This document shows, piece by piece, positions 1-9,423 of a DNA stretch of 64,000 bases (positions within the stretch are counted from its first letter, which is position 1; each line of letters begins with the position of its first letter). The position numbers and the translations under genes were made by a program. The notes under the pieces are model-generated. The model was not told the origin of the DNA. It worked only from the letters and a program-made list of their open reading frames with translations, and ran no database searches. The DNA comes from Nitrospinaceae bacterium (lineage in GTDB: Bacteria; Nitrospinota; Nitrospinia; Nitrospinales; Nitrospinaceae): positions 1 to 64,000 of the forward strand of contig JANQEK010000037.1 in NCBI GenBank assembly GCA_028278405.1, in the 5' to 3' direction.

Positions 1-99
1 GGTGTGGGCACGCTGATGTTCAAGAACCTGGTGACCCTGGACCTGCTGGATCCGGCTGTGGCACTCGATCTTGCCACCGGCAATGTCGATGGGAATTGA
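1..99 (+). CDS. C-terminus of a VCBS/FG-GAP-type surface protein (5' truncated by window)
   Basis: Frame 1 is open from base 1 to a TGA at 97-99 and encodes 32 residues. The peptide aligns without gaps to the last 31 residues of the large SBBP/VCBS protein ending at 38021, with about 21 of 31 identical. Shared blocks include FKNL, LLDP, VALDLA and GN. It is therefore the tail of a paralogue whose body lies upstream of the window. Codon choice is richer in G+C (many CTG) than in the 38021 copy, so the two are not a recent duplication. Function is inferred only from the paralogue: a secreted beta-propeller-like protein. Confidence 0.7.
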   Translation, partial: GVGTLMFKNLVTLDLLDPAVALDLATGNVDGN

Positions 100-131
100 A
101 TAACCAATCCTGCTCATCGACTGCAAGGGGT

Positions 132-1553
132 TTAGGGATGCATCAGGTATTCATGAATACCGGCGGCGGCTTTTTTGCCGGCGCCCATAGCGGAGATGAC
201 GGTGGCGGCGCCGGTAACAATATCCCCTCCCGCAAACACGCCGGGCTTAAACGTGACATTCACATCCGGGTCGGCCAGTTCGATATGACCCTTCGTGTCG
301 GTTTTCAAGTCTTCAGCTGATTTCGCAATTAAGGGATTCACCCCGCTTCCCAGAGCAATAACCACGGCATCGACAGAGAGTGAAAGCTCTCCTCCTTTGA
401 TTGGGTGAGGTTGTCTCCTTCCCGAAGCGTCGGGTTCTCCCAGTTTTATTTTCGAACAGACCAGTTCGGTCACCCATCCATCGGCACCCTTTATTTTCAT
501 TGGAGAGGCCAGGAATTGGAACTCGACTCCCTCTTCTTTGGCGTGGTGAATCTCCTCCTGTCGTGCCGGCATTTCCTCTTCCGACCGTCGGTACACCATG
601 ATTACTTTTTGTGTTCCTGCCAGACGGAGCGCCGTGCGGGCGGCGTCCAGCGCAGTGTTGCCGCCTCCGACCACCGCGATGGTTTTGTGGTGGTGCAAAG
701 GTGTGTCGAAATTTGGAAACTCCCAGGCGTGCATCAGGTTGACGCGTGTTAAAAATTCGTTGGCGGAATACACGCCATTCAAATTCTCACCCGGTATACC
801 GAGGAAATAGGGCAGTCCGGCGCCGGTGCCGATGAACACGGCGTCAAATCCGTCTTCTTCCATCAACTCGTCGAGTGATTTGATTTTGCCGATGACATAG
901 TTGACCTTGATCTCCACGCCGAGTCGTTTGAGGTCTTCCAGTTCCGCTTCGACAATTTCCTTGGGCAGACGGAATTGCGGAATGCCGTAAAACAACACGC
1001 CACCGGGCTCATGCAGGGCTTCAAACAAGATCACTTCGTGGCCGCGCTTTGCCAGATCACCCGCAGCGGCGAGGCCTGCAGGACCGGAGCCGATGATGGC
1101 CACCTTCTTTCCGGTTGGGGGTGGATGGGGCGGAGATTTTCCTGGGCTTTCCCGGCGCGCGTAATCGGCCACGAATCGTTCCAACTGTCCGATGTTGATC
1201 GGCTCTCCCTTGATTCCAATTACGCAGTGCTTCTCGCATTGGTCTTCCTGCGGACAAACCCGTCCGGTGATGCCGGGAAAGGCATTGGTTTTCTTGATGA
1301 CTTCGGCTGCTTCCAAAAATTTTCCTTCGGCAACCAATTTGATGAATTCGGGAATCCCGACCCGGACCGGGCATCCCAGAACGCATTTGGGTTTTTTGCA
1401 TTGTATGCAACGCGAGGCTTCCAGTTGGGCCATAGCCGGGGTGTATCCGAGGCTGACTTCTTTAAAGTCATGCCGCCGTTCTTCAGGATTACGCTCCGTT
1501 GCCGGTGTTCGGGGCAATTTGGATTTCTTTTTGGATTTGGGTTCCTGGCTCAT
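132..1553 (-). CDS. nfnB: NfnB-type large subunit / NADPH-dependent glutamate synthase small-chain homologue
   Basis: A 473-aa flavoprotein. The N-terminus has two cysteine clusters for [4Fe-4S] centres (CIQCKKPKCVLGC, then CPQEDQCEKHC). An FAD-binding GSGPAGLAAAG motif follows near residue 165 and an NAD(P)-binding GGGNTALDAART motif near residue 300. Length and order match the GltD/NfnL family. The gene directly upstream encodes an NfnS/SudB-like partner, so a bifurcating NADH-dependent ferredoxin:NADP oxidoreductase (NfnAB) is the best reading; homotetrameric glutamate synthase or sulfide dehydrogenase SudA are alternatives. The ATG at 1553 is preferred over an upstream GTG because a GAGG sequence overlapping the stop of the upstream gene sits at the right distance. 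Confidence 0.88.
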   Translation of the reverse strand: MSQEPKSKKKSKLPRTPATERNPEERRHDFKEVSLGYTPAMAQLEASRCIQCKKPKCVLGCPVRVGIPEFIKLVAEGKFLEAAEVIKKTNAFPGITGRVCPQEDQCEKHCVIGIKGEPINIGQLERFVADYARRESPGKSPPHPPPTGKKVAIIGSGPAGLAAAGDLAKRGHEVILFEALHEPGGVLFYGIPQFRLPKEIVEAELEDLKRLGVEIKVNYVIGKIKSLDELMEEDGFDAVFIGTGAGLPYFLGIPGENLNGVYSANEFLTRVNLMHAWEFPNFDTPLHHHKTIAVVGGGNTALDAARTALRLAGTQKVIMVYRRSEEEMPARQEEIHHAKEEGVEFQFLASPMKIKGADGWVTELVCSKIKLGEPDASGRRQPHPIKGGELSLSVDAVVIALGSGVNPLIAKSAEDLKTDTKGHIELADPDVNVTFKPGVFAGGDIVTGAATVISAMGAGKKAAAGIHEYLMHP

Positions 1554-1563
1554 CAGGTTATCC

Positions 1564-2412
1564 TCAAGTCTGCTGACAGGGTTCACTGTGTTCGCGCATC
1601 CATTTGTCGCGCGACTCCTGCTCTTCCGGGATATAGGTCTTCAAACGATTGAGCAATCCTTCAAAGTCCACCGCGTGTCCGTCGAATTCCGGTCCGTCCA
1701 CGCATGCAAATTTCATTTCCTGTCCAACCATCACCCGGCAGGCGCCGCACATCCCAGTGCCGTCGATCATGATCGGGTTCATGCTGACCACCGTTTTGAT
1801 CTTGTAAGGCCGGGTCAGGTCTGCGATCGCTTTCATCATTACGGGAGGTCCAATGGCGATCACCCGGTCGATGGATGTTCCATCCTCTATCAGTGATTTT
1901 AACTCATCGGTGACCATTCCCTTTCTACCGAGGCTTCCGTCGTTGGTCACCGGCAAGACTTGAGTGGAAACGCTTTGCATTTCTTCCTGCAGGAGAATCA
2001 GGTCTTGTGTGCGTGCACCCAGGATGGAAATAGTCGTGTTGCCGCATTGAGTGAGATCGCGGGCGATCGGATAAATAGCGGCAACACCGAACCCGCCGCC
2101 TACAAGAACGACGGTACCGAATAACGCGATCTCGCTTGGATTCCCCAGAGGTCCCGCCACATCCAGTATAGAATCACCAACCTTCAGTTGACTCATCTGG
2201 GTGGATGTTTTACCGACCGCCTGCACGAAGAGAACCACGGCCCCTTGTTCGGCGCGGGTATCGGAGATGGTTAAAGGGATGCGCTCGCCCCGCTCGTCCA
2301 GGCGGAGAATGACAAACTGGCCGGCCCGGGCTTTGCGGGCAATGTCCGGCGCTTCCAGGACGAACCGGAAGACTTGAGGCGCCTGTTGCTGTTTTTCAAG
2401 AATCCGAAACAC
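1564..2412 (-). CDS. nfnA: NfnA/SudB-like ferredoxin-NADP reductase family subunit (FAD, 2Fe-2S)
   Basis: Ferredoxin-NADP-reductase-fold subunit. An N-terminal FAD-binding barrel is followed by an NAD-binding domain (VVLVGGGFGVAAIYPIA). A C-terminal iron-sulfur segment carries DGTGMCGACR and a later FAC, the pattern of the [2Fe-2S] site of NfnS, sulfide dehydrogenase beta and PyrK-like proteins. A GTG start at 2412 gives 282 aa, the usual family length, begins FRILEK like relatives, and has GGAA upstream. A 314-aa version from 2508 is possible but adds a tail unlike the family. The stop lies 10 bp before the ATG of the large subunit, so the two are co-transcribed and probably form one complex. 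Confidence 0.85.
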   Translation of the reverse strand: MFRILEKQQQAPQVFRFVLEAPDIARKARAGQFVILRLDERGERIPLTISDTRAEQGAVVLFVQAVGKTSTQMSQLKVGDSILDVAGPLGNPSEIALFGTVVLVGGGFGVAAIYPIARDLTQCGNTTISILGARTQDLILLQEEMQSVSTQVLPVTNDGSLGRKGMVTDELKSLIEDGTSIDRVIAIGPPVMMKAIADLTRPYKIKTVVSMNPIMIDGTGMCGACRVMVGQEMKFACVDGPEFDGHAVDFEGLLNRLKTYIPEEQESRDKWMREHSEPCQQT

Positions 2413-2668
2413 GATAGTTTCCAATCCTGACGGAAGGGACTCCAGCTTTCCTACAATAATAGCATGAGGTCGAGCGAGAAAAGGACAATGGATTGGACCA
2501 CTTTCCAAATGGATTTCCGGAACAAGAGTAGGTCATAACTATCTGAAATAATAAGCTTAAGGTTGTCCGGTGTGTTCAATGGGTGCGGTTTGGGTCGGTA
2601 CGCCGAATGTGTTAGACTTGCGAATCTAAAAATTTTCCAAATCGAGTGAGAGTTAGGGAAGATATTTG

Positions 2669-5047
2669 ATGATTCGCTTGCGACTTTTCAGGTGGGGGAT
2701 ACTGTGTTTGCTGACGGCCGTTGTATTGGCATCCGCACGGGTTGAAGCTGCGAAAACCATGCGCATCGGTATATTGCAGGATGGACCCTATTGGCACAAT
2801 GTACCTTTAATTTCCCAAGTCAAAAGTGAGCTGGCAAAACTCAACGACGGTCAGCTGGATATTCAATATCCCCCGGCTTTCAACCTGAACGGGCAATACG
2901 ACTTCAAGAAAATCCGGAAATACGCTGCAGAGTTGGCCGGGAATAAAGAGCTCGACGCCATTATCGCGTTTGGCATGGCCTCCAGTTACTATTTTGCGAA
3001 GATGAAACCCCTTCCAGTTCCGGTAGTGGCCATGGATTATATCCTGCCGGCAGGGTTGGGGATGCTGGCCCCAAAAACCTTTAAACCTCTTAATCCCAAC
3101 TGGACCACTTCATTTGATCCCACCTACGTCAACGCGACTTTGAAGATTTTTCCAAAGCTTGTTACTGCCGACCGGTTGGCCGTGTTGTGTCCCCAGGTCG
3201 TGTGTGGTTTTCACCCGGACATCCCTCAATTGATTAAATCTTTTGTCGGTGAAAAAGCGCCAGACGTTGATATTGTAGTGATCTCACCGAAGAATTATGT
3301 GCAAAAGATAAAACAATTGACGGTACCCCTGGTTGTCGTGGAAATGCTTAAAGGATTCACGGAAGCGCAGATGAAAGACGTGTACCGGATACTGACGCAC
3401 AAGAGAATCCCGGCATTTACAGTGGATGGCCTGCATGGCATTCAAAAGGGCGCGCTGGTTTCAATCCACGATTATGATAAGCCATTGGTAGGAAGAAATA
3501 TCGCGCTCAAGCTGTTTGACATTTTGAACGGAACGCCTACAGATAAAATTCCAGTGATAGATTTCATCAACGCTGAATTGATTTTCAATCGTGAAACCGC
3601 CCGAAAAATTGGGTATAGCATCCCATTTGAATTCGTTGATGAAGCGCGCCTGTATGGGGCGGAACCGGAAAAAAAACTGTTAACGTTTGAACAGGCCATC
3701 GAGCGTTCTCTCATTCAAAACTTCGATATTAAATCCCAGGCACTGGTGCGAAATCAGGCATTGCTGCAGGTCGACATCACCCAGCGGGGATTTTATCCTC
3801 AGGTGTCTTCCCGTTTGAATTACAACCGGATGAATCAAGATCAGGCGGATGTTTTCGGTGGGCCTCGGGGAGAGACCCGGTTTGAGTTGAGTCTTCAACA
3901 AAGATTGTTCGATCGCGAGCTCTCTAAATCGGTTCAGTCCGCAGAAGCTATCCATCAAATCGAAAAGCAAAATCTGGAAGTGGTCAATCAGGACATTATC
4001 GAGCAGGTGGCGCTTGCTTATATGGATAATCTTCTGGGAGAAGAGTTGGTGAAAATTCAGAGGAACTATCTGAATGTTATCCGGAAGAACCAAAATCTTG
4101 CAGCGCTCAAGTTCAAACTGCGGGAAACCGGTAAAAGCGACGTTTTGCGATTAAATATAGAACTGGACAATGCCCGGATCAATTTGATTAACGCCAAAGA
4201 GGCTCGCTTTCGGGCCCAAGTGAGGCTCAACAATCTACTGAACCTGCCTCGCGAAACGGTTCATGGATTCAACCGCAATAACTTTTCCGAAGAAAGTTAC
4301 AAATCTCGCTCGGGACGTTTCTCAATGTTTTTGAATACGGCGAGCCAATTGAAAATATTCCGTGACTTTTTCAATAAGCTGGCGATTGAGAATTCCCCCG
4401 ATTTGAAAGTTCTGCAGGCCAGTTTGGATCAGGCCATGGTGGAGAAAGAGCGTACCCTGGCACAATTTTATCCCACGGCGAGTGTGGAAGCGCAATATTT
4501 CAACCAACTCCAGGATGATACGCAGCCTCTCAGTCCGGCGAACCGTCAAATGTTCGAAGATCGTTTCGGCAAAGGTTGGCAGGCTCAATTGAAACTGGAG
4601 CTTCCTTTATTTCTGGGCGGGTCGCGTTTCAAGCAGGTGAGTCAGGCCAACGTTCGTGTTATGGAATTGCAGGCGCAAATTAACAGTTTGAAAAATACAT
4701 TATCGGAGCAAGCCCGGTCCGGGTTGTTTAACGTCTTTCGTGTGCGCCGAAACTTTGATTTTTCACTCAGAAACGTTGCCTCTTCCCAGGAAAACCTGAA
4801 GCTGGCGGAAGTGTCCTACGTGGAAGGGGACTTGCCGGTCATCGACTTGCTGGACAGTCAAAGCCGTCTGATTTTAAGTAAAACCAATGCGGCTCAAGCC
4901 CGTTTTGAATTTTACAAGAGCCTGTTTTCCCTTTTTCGAAGCGTGGGCCGGATCGATCTTATTTCCAATTTTAATCGTACGGAAAAACTGAAAGAATTTC
5001 TGGGGCAAGTTGAACAACATTTTCAGAAACGGACAGCTGAACAATGA
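2669..5047 (+). CDS. ABC-type substrate-binding-like domain fused to TolC outer-membrane efflux protein
   Basis: A 792-aa exported protein. A signal peptide (about residues 1-27) is followed by a region of about 300 residues resembling the uncharacterised ABC substrate-binding family (starting RIGILQDGPYWHN, with an alternating Rossmann-like pattern). From about residue 345 it continues as a TolC-type protein: long coiled-coil helices, the pairs of segments expected of OEP repeats, and an LxxxG-type turn. The ATG at 2669 is chosen over the adjacent TTG because AGGGAA lies 8 nt upstream. Its TGA overlaps the ATG of the HlyD-type gene, and an RND pump follows, so this is the outer-membrane duct of a tripartite exporter. 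A substrate-binding domain on the duct is unusual and may sense or capture cargo in the periplasm. Confidence 0.85.
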   Translation: MIRLRLFRWGILCLLTAVVLASARVEAAKTMRIGILQDGPYWHNVPLISQVKSELAKLNDGQLDIQYPPAFNLNGQYDFKKIRKYAAELAGNKELDAIIAFGMASSYYFAKMKPLPVPVVAMDYILPAGLGMLAPKTFKPLNPNWTTSFDPTYVNATLKIFPKLVTADRLAVLCPQVVCGFHPDIPQLIKSFVGEKAPDVDIVVISPKNYVQKIKQLTVPLVVVEMLKGFTEAQMKDVYRILTHKRIPAFTVDGLHGIQKGALVSIHDYDKPLVGRNIALKLFDILNGTPTDKIPVIDFINAELIFNRETARKIGYSIPFEFVDEARLYGAEPEKKLLTFEQAIERSLIQNFDIKSQALVRNQALLQVDITQRGFYPQVSSRLNYNRMNQDQADVFGGPRGETRFELSLQQRLFDRELSKSVQSAEAIHQIEKQNLEVVNQDIIEQVALAYMDNLLGEELVKIQRNYLNVIRKNQNLAALKFKLRETGKSDVLRLNIELDNARINLINAKEARFRAQVRLNNLLNLPRETVHGFNRNNFSEESYKSRSGRFSMFLNTASQLKIFRDFFNKLAIENSPDLKVLQASLDQAMVEKERTLAQFYPTASVEAQYFNQLQDDTQPLSPANRQMFEDRFGKGWQAQLKLELPLFLGGSRFKQVSQANVRVMELQAQINSLKNTLSEQARSGLFNVFRVRRNFDFSLRNVASSQENLKLAEVSYVEGDLPVIDLLDSQSRLILSKTNAAQARFEFYKSLFSLFRSVGRIDLISNFNRTEKLKEFLGQVEQHFQKRTAEQ

Positions 5048-6339
5048 AAATCGAAAAATTTTATCTGGACCGACTAAAACCGTCAGGGCATATCAACCTT
5101 TATCGGTATATGAGTTGGTTGTTCGCGGGATGTCTGATCGGTGCTGTGGGCTGTAGTCCTGAAGAGCCACCCCCACCGCCAAAAGAAATTGTACGACCTG
5201 TCAAAACCCGACTGGTTCAATTCAATGGCAATGGCGGCCAGGAAAAAGAATTCAGTGCCGTGGCGCAAAGCGACGAATCGTCCATTCTCAGTTTTCGTGT
5301 CGGGGGTGTTCTGCAAAAAATGAAGGTGGAAGTGGGGGATCAGGTCAAAAGAGGAAAAATCGTCGCCGTATTGGACAAGCGGGACTACATCCTTCGAATG
5401 AAGGACTTGAAGGGTCAATTGACCTCGGCTCAAGCGAAACTGGATGAAATTTCAAAAGGGGCCCGTACCGAAGATGTGCGCATTGCTGAAAACAAGATTG
5501 CCAGTCTGGAGTCCACCCTGAAAACCGCGCGATTGGAATACCAACGGGTTCAGCAATTGTATGCCAATGACGCCGCTTCGAAGAGCCGGTTGGAGCAGGC
5601 TAAAAACAGTCTGGATAAAGTCCTGCTGGACCTGAAATCCGCCAATGAAGAATATGTGATCGCCACTCATGGCGGACGTGAAGAGGAGGTCCGGGCTCAA
5701 AAGTTCCAGGTGGAGTCTATCCAGTCCAATCTCGATCAGGCGCGGGCCAACCTGAAGGATACGGAGTTGAAAGCTCCTTTTACCGGAGAGATTGCGGAAA
5801 AGCACGTTTCCAATTTTGAGCAGGTTACCGCCGGACAGAAAATTTATACCCTGGTGGATCTCAAAAATGTGGAAATGCAGATCAGCGTGCCCGAAGAGTG
5901 GATTTCAAAAGTGAAGAAAGGGCAATCCACAAAAGTCGTTTTCCTGAAATATCCCGGTAAAGTGTTCAAAGGATGGGTGGATAAAGTGGGAGTGGTTGCC
6001 GATTCGGCCACGCTCACTTACCCGGTCTTTGTCAAGGTCCGCAACCCCAAGGGCCTGTTGTTGCCGGGAATGTCGACCTCGGTTTTTTTGAATCTAAAAG
6101 GCATCAAGCAGCAGTTTCCCACGGTTCCCATTCATGCCATTGTTGAAAACCCCGCCACCGGCGGGAAGTTTGTGTGGAATCTCGATCCGAAAACCCTGAT
6201 GGTTCATAAAAGAAGTATTCAAATGGGAAAAATTTCCGGAAATGAAGTGGAAGTGGTTCAGGGGTTAAGGCACGGCGATCAGGTTGTGGTCGCAGGTGCT
6301 GACCGGTTGAAAGACGGAATGAAAGTGCGCTCTCAATAA
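5044..6339 (+). CDS. RND efflux periplasmic adaptor (HlyD/membrane-fusion protein)
   Basis: Membrane-fusion protein linking the TolC-like duct to the RND pump. It shows the half-lipoyl motif (VGGVLQKMKVEVGDQVKRG), a long coiled-coil hairpin (about residues 115-235), the second lipoyl half (LKAPFTGEIAEKHVS) and a C-terminal beta-barrel with a membrane-proximal domain. The sequence LIGAVGC near residue 36 is a lipobox, so it is probably a lipoprotein. The ATG at 5044 overlaps the upstream stop by 4 nt (ATGA), which indicates translational coupling. A later ATG at 5110 would give a shorter, more standard lipoprotein signal but has no visible ribosome binding site. Confidence 0.9.
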   Translation: MKIEKFYLDRLKPSGHINLYRYMSWLFAGCLIGAVGCSPEEPPPPPKEIVRPVKTRLVQFNGNGGQEKEFSAVAQSDESSILSFRVGGVLQKMKVEVGDQVKRGKIVAVLDKRDYILRMKDLKGQLTSAQAKLDEISKGARTEDVRIAENKIASLESTLKTARLEYQRVQQLYANDAASKSRLEQAKNSLDKVLLDLKSANEEYVIATHGGREEEVRAQKFQVESIQSNLDQARANLKDTELKAPFTGEIAEKHVSNFEQVTAGQKIYTLVDLKNVEMQISVPEEWISKVKKGQSTKVVFLKYPGKVFKGWVDKVGVVADSATLTYPVFVKVRNPKGLLLPGMSTSVFLNLKGIKQQFPTVPIHAIVENPATGGKFVWNLDPKTLMVHKRSIQMGKISGNEVEVVQGLRHGDQVVVAGADRLKDGMKVRSQ

Positions 6340-6352
6340 TCAATCGATTCCT

Positions 6353-9300
6353 ATGGTCAAATATTCCATTACACATAGAGGGGTGATCCTGTTTTTTTTC
6401 ACGCTGATCGCGGTGCTCGGGGTGCAGGCCATCGGCGATATAGGAAAGCAGGAAAATCCGGAATTTCCCAAATGGGGTTCGGTGATCATCACGCGTTTCC
6501 CTGGCGCGTCGCCGTTGAAGGTGGAAGAGTTGGTCACTGAAAAAATTGAGAAAAAAATGCAGGAGATTCCCGAATTTGAAAAAGTCAGATCAACCTCGCA
6601 ATTCGGCGTTTCTTATGTATTTCTTAATATCGACACTAAATATTGGGAAGTGAAGTCTCTCTGGGACTTGGCCCGCGACAAACTGGATGATTTGAGGGGC
6701 GAGTTTCCGGAAGGAGCCGGGGAACCCTGGTTGAACAATGATTTTGGAAAAACCAAATCCATTGTACTGGCGATCTCCGGTGTCGGGTTCACCAATAAAG
6801 AGCTCAGCGATGTAACGGATGACTTAAAGAAAGAAGTCGAACGGGTGGAATATGTTTCCCGTGCCGATATCATCGGCGAGCAGGAAGAACAGATTTTTCT
6901 TGAAGTGTCGACCAGCAAAATGGCGGAGCTGGGAATTTCGGGTCAGACCATGGTAGATATCGTGCAAGAACAAAACGTACTCAAGCCGGGCGGCCGCATC
7001 AAGTTGGGACCGCAAAGGATCCGTCTGGAGACCAGCGGCGAATACAAGTCGGTGGAGGAAATCGGCAAAACCCTGATCACTCTTCCCGGAGGTCAAAACA
7101 GTTTTTTGTTAAAGGACCTGGCGCAAATCCGCCGCGAATACCGGGACCCTCCTGAAATGCAAATGCGTTATATGGGCAAGCCGGCTACGGGCATCGTAAT
7201 CGAAATGCAGGACGGAGGTCAGATTTTTGAGTTGGGAGATAATGTCAAGAATCTTGTTGCGGAATTTCAGGCGACTTTGCCTCACGGAATGGACATCAAC
7301 TTTGTAAATTTTCAACCGCAGTGGACTGCTGTAAAGATTGCGGATTTTGTGGATAACCTTTCACAAGCCGTTTTGCTCGTTGCGGTGATCATGTCCCTTC
7401 TTCTCGGTTGGCGGCAGGGAATCATCATTGCCCTGTTGATTCCAGCAGCTTATCTCATTACAACAGTAATCATGCTGGCCAATGATATTCCGCTCCACCA
7501 GATCTCTCTGGCGGCGTTGATTATCGCTTTGGGGATGCTTGTGGATAACGGCATTGTCATGACCGAATCGATCACCGAATATATCAACCAGGGAGTTTCT
7601 CACGAAGAAGCCGCTGCATTAGCGGGGAAAGAATTGATGATCCCTTTGTTGGCGGCGACCGGGACCACCGTGGCCGCTTTTTCACCCATTGCACTGGCAC
7701 GGTCCGGGGTTGGAGTTTATTGCAACTCTTTACCTATTGTTATCGGTACGGTCTTGCTGGCTTCCTTTTTTGTAGCCATGACACTTGTTCCTCTGCTGTG
7801 TGTTTGGTTGTTGAAAGCGAAACCCAAAAAGCAGGGCGCCGAGTCCTTTATGACCCGGTTGTATCGCGGCTTGATGACACTGGCATTGCGATTCCGGTTT
7901 CTGACGATTCTTCTTATTCTCAGTTTGTTTTTTGTGGTTGCGCCGCTCGCAGGCCAGTTGAAAAAAGTTTTTTTTCCGCCCTCCGGCCGGGGGCAGTTTA
8001 CCATCGATCTATATATGCCGGAAGGAACCGATTATTACGAAACTCGCGACCATGCCATTAAGGTAGAAGAGTATTTGTTGAAAACTTATCCCGATGCTAT
8101 GCAGACACTGGCCCTTTATATCGGAGAGGGCGGACCTATGTTTCATAACTCTGTCGAGCGCGAACAAAAAACCAGCAACTACGCTCAATTTTTAATCAAT
8201 ACCTATAAGTTCGAACAAATGAAGCAGATGGTTAAAGAACTGGGCCCTTATTTTGAAAATAATTTTGCAGAGGCCCAGCTCATTCTCAAACCAATTGAAG
8301 AGGGCCCCCCTGTCGGGGCACCCATTCAGATTAAAGTGTATGGGAACGAATTTAAGGATTTATATCGTTACGTACAGCAGATCGAAGATATTGTGGGAGA
8401 GGTTCCCGGAACTACCGGGGTACGTAACGACTGGGGACGGCGCGTGCCCATACTCACACTGGAAGTCAATCAGGAGAATGCCCGCCGGGTTGGTGTGAGT
8501 ACGGATACCATCACGAATGCCATGCAGACGGTGTTTTCGGGGCAGGAGATCACCCGTTACCGGGAGGGTGACGACGCCATTCCGGTATTGATTCGAGGTC
8601 TGAAACCGGAACGCACCACCTTGCGAAAACTGGAAAATCTTAAAATACCTACTTCACAGGGAGCGATGGTTCCGATCAGTCAGGTCACGGACCGTAAACT
8701 GCAATGGGAAACGGGCAAGATCAAAAGAGAAAAGCGAAGGCGAATGATCACTGTGAAAGCTTATTCCGATGGAAGCCGCACTCCGGTGGAGATTTTAGCG
8801 GATACCACCAAACAGATTGAGGAAATTAACTTTCAACCGGGTTACGGGGTGGAATATGGAGGAGAATTTGAGGAAAGCGCAAAAGCTCAGAAAAGTATTG
8901 TTGAAAAATTGCCGTTTGGTCTGGCGTTTCTCGTCATGATTCTGGTCTTTCAATTCGGGAATGTCCGAAAAATGCTGATCATTCTGACCACCATTCCTCT
9001 TTCTTTTATTGGCGTTATTCTGGGTCTTTACATCATGGATTATCCCCTGAGTTTTTTCGCACAATTGGGGATCTTGAGTCTGGCGGGAATTGTCGTGAAT
9101 AATGCCATTCTTTTAATCGAACAGATCGACGTGGATCTGGCAGAAGGCAAACCTCCCACGGAAGCGATTATCCATGCGGGATTGCGCCGGGCCTACCCTA
9201 TTTTTCTGACCACAGTAACCACGGTCGCTGGATTGTACTCCCTGGCGGTGAGTGGGTTGCTTTGGGGACCGCTGGCGGTTTCCATTATGGGCGGCTTGAT

Positions 9301-9400
9301 CGTTTCCACCTTTCTTACCTTGGTCATTTCACCAGTGTTGTATTCGATTTTCTTCAATATAAAATGGAAACCCGCTCACCTGCAGAGCTCTAAGGCTTAG
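6353..9400 (+). CDS. RND-family efflux permease (AcrB/HAE1-like)
   Basis: A 1015-aa inner-membrane proton-driven pump with the twelve-helix RND plan: TM1, a large periplasmic loop, TM2-7, a second large loop and TM8-12. The TM4 signature reads GMLVDNGIVMTE, with one Asp followed by Asn where AcrB has Asp-Asp, so the proton relay is altered as in several HAE subgroups. GLYIMDYPLSFFAQLGILSLAGIVVNNAILL near the C-terminus (cited in part: SLAGIVVNNAILL) is typical of TM10. It lies 13 bp after the adaptor gene, completing a duct-adaptor-pump operon. The substrate cannot be deduced. Confidence 0.92.
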   Translation: MVKYSITHRGVILFFFTLIAVLGVQAIGDIGKQENPEFPKWGSVIITRFPGASPLKVEELVTEKIEKKMQEIPEFEKVRSTSQFGVSYVFLNIDTKYWEVKSLWDLARDKLDDLRGEFPEGAGEPWLNNDFGKTKSIVLAISGVGFTNKELSDVTDDLKKEVERVEYVSRADIIGEQEEQIFLEVSTSKMAELGISGQTMVDIVQEQNVLKPGGRIKLGPQRIRLETSGEYKSVEEIGKTLITLPGGQNSFLLKDLAQIRREYRDPPEMQMRYMGKPATGIVIEMQDGGQIFELGDNVKNLVAEFQATLPHGMDINFVNFQPQWTAVKIADFVDNLSQAVLLVAVIMSLLLGWRQGIIIALLIPAAYLITTVIMLANDIPLHQISLAALIIALGMLVDNGIVMTESITEYINQGVSHEEAAALAGKELMIPLLAATGTTVAAFSPIALARSGVGVYCNSLPIVIGTVLLASFFVAMTLVPLLCVWLLKAKPKKQGAESFMTRLYRGLMTLALRFRFLTILLILSLFFVVAPLAGQLKKVFFPPSGRGQFTIDLYMPEGTDYYETRDHAIKVEEYLLKTYPDAMQTLALYIGEGGPMFHNSVEREQKTSNYAQFLINTYKFEQMKQMVKELGPYFENNFAEAQLILKPIEEGPPVGAPIQIKVYGNEFKDLYRYVQQIEDIVGEVPGTTGVRNDWGRRVPILTLEVNQENARRVGVSTDTITNAMQTVFSGQEITRYREGDDAIPVLIRGLKPERTTLRKLENLKIPTSQGAMVPISQVTDRKLQWETGKIKREKRRRMITVKAYSDGSRTPVEILADTTKQIEEINFQPGYGVEYGGEFEESAKAQKSIVEKLPFGLAFLVMILVFQFGNVRKMLIILTTIPLSFIGVILGLYIMDYPLSFFAQLGILSLAGIVVNNAILLIEQIDVDLAEGKPPTEAIIHAGLRRAYPIFLTTVTTVAGLYSLAVSGLLWGPLAVSIMGGLIVSTFLTLVISPVLYSIFFNIKWKPAHLQSSKA

Positions 9401-9423
9401 TGGTCTTCAACCTTTTTCTCCTG

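Noticed and set aside
1031-1410. Open frames inside the NfnB gene on the same strand
   Set aside because: Frame shadows of a well supported flavoprotein gene.
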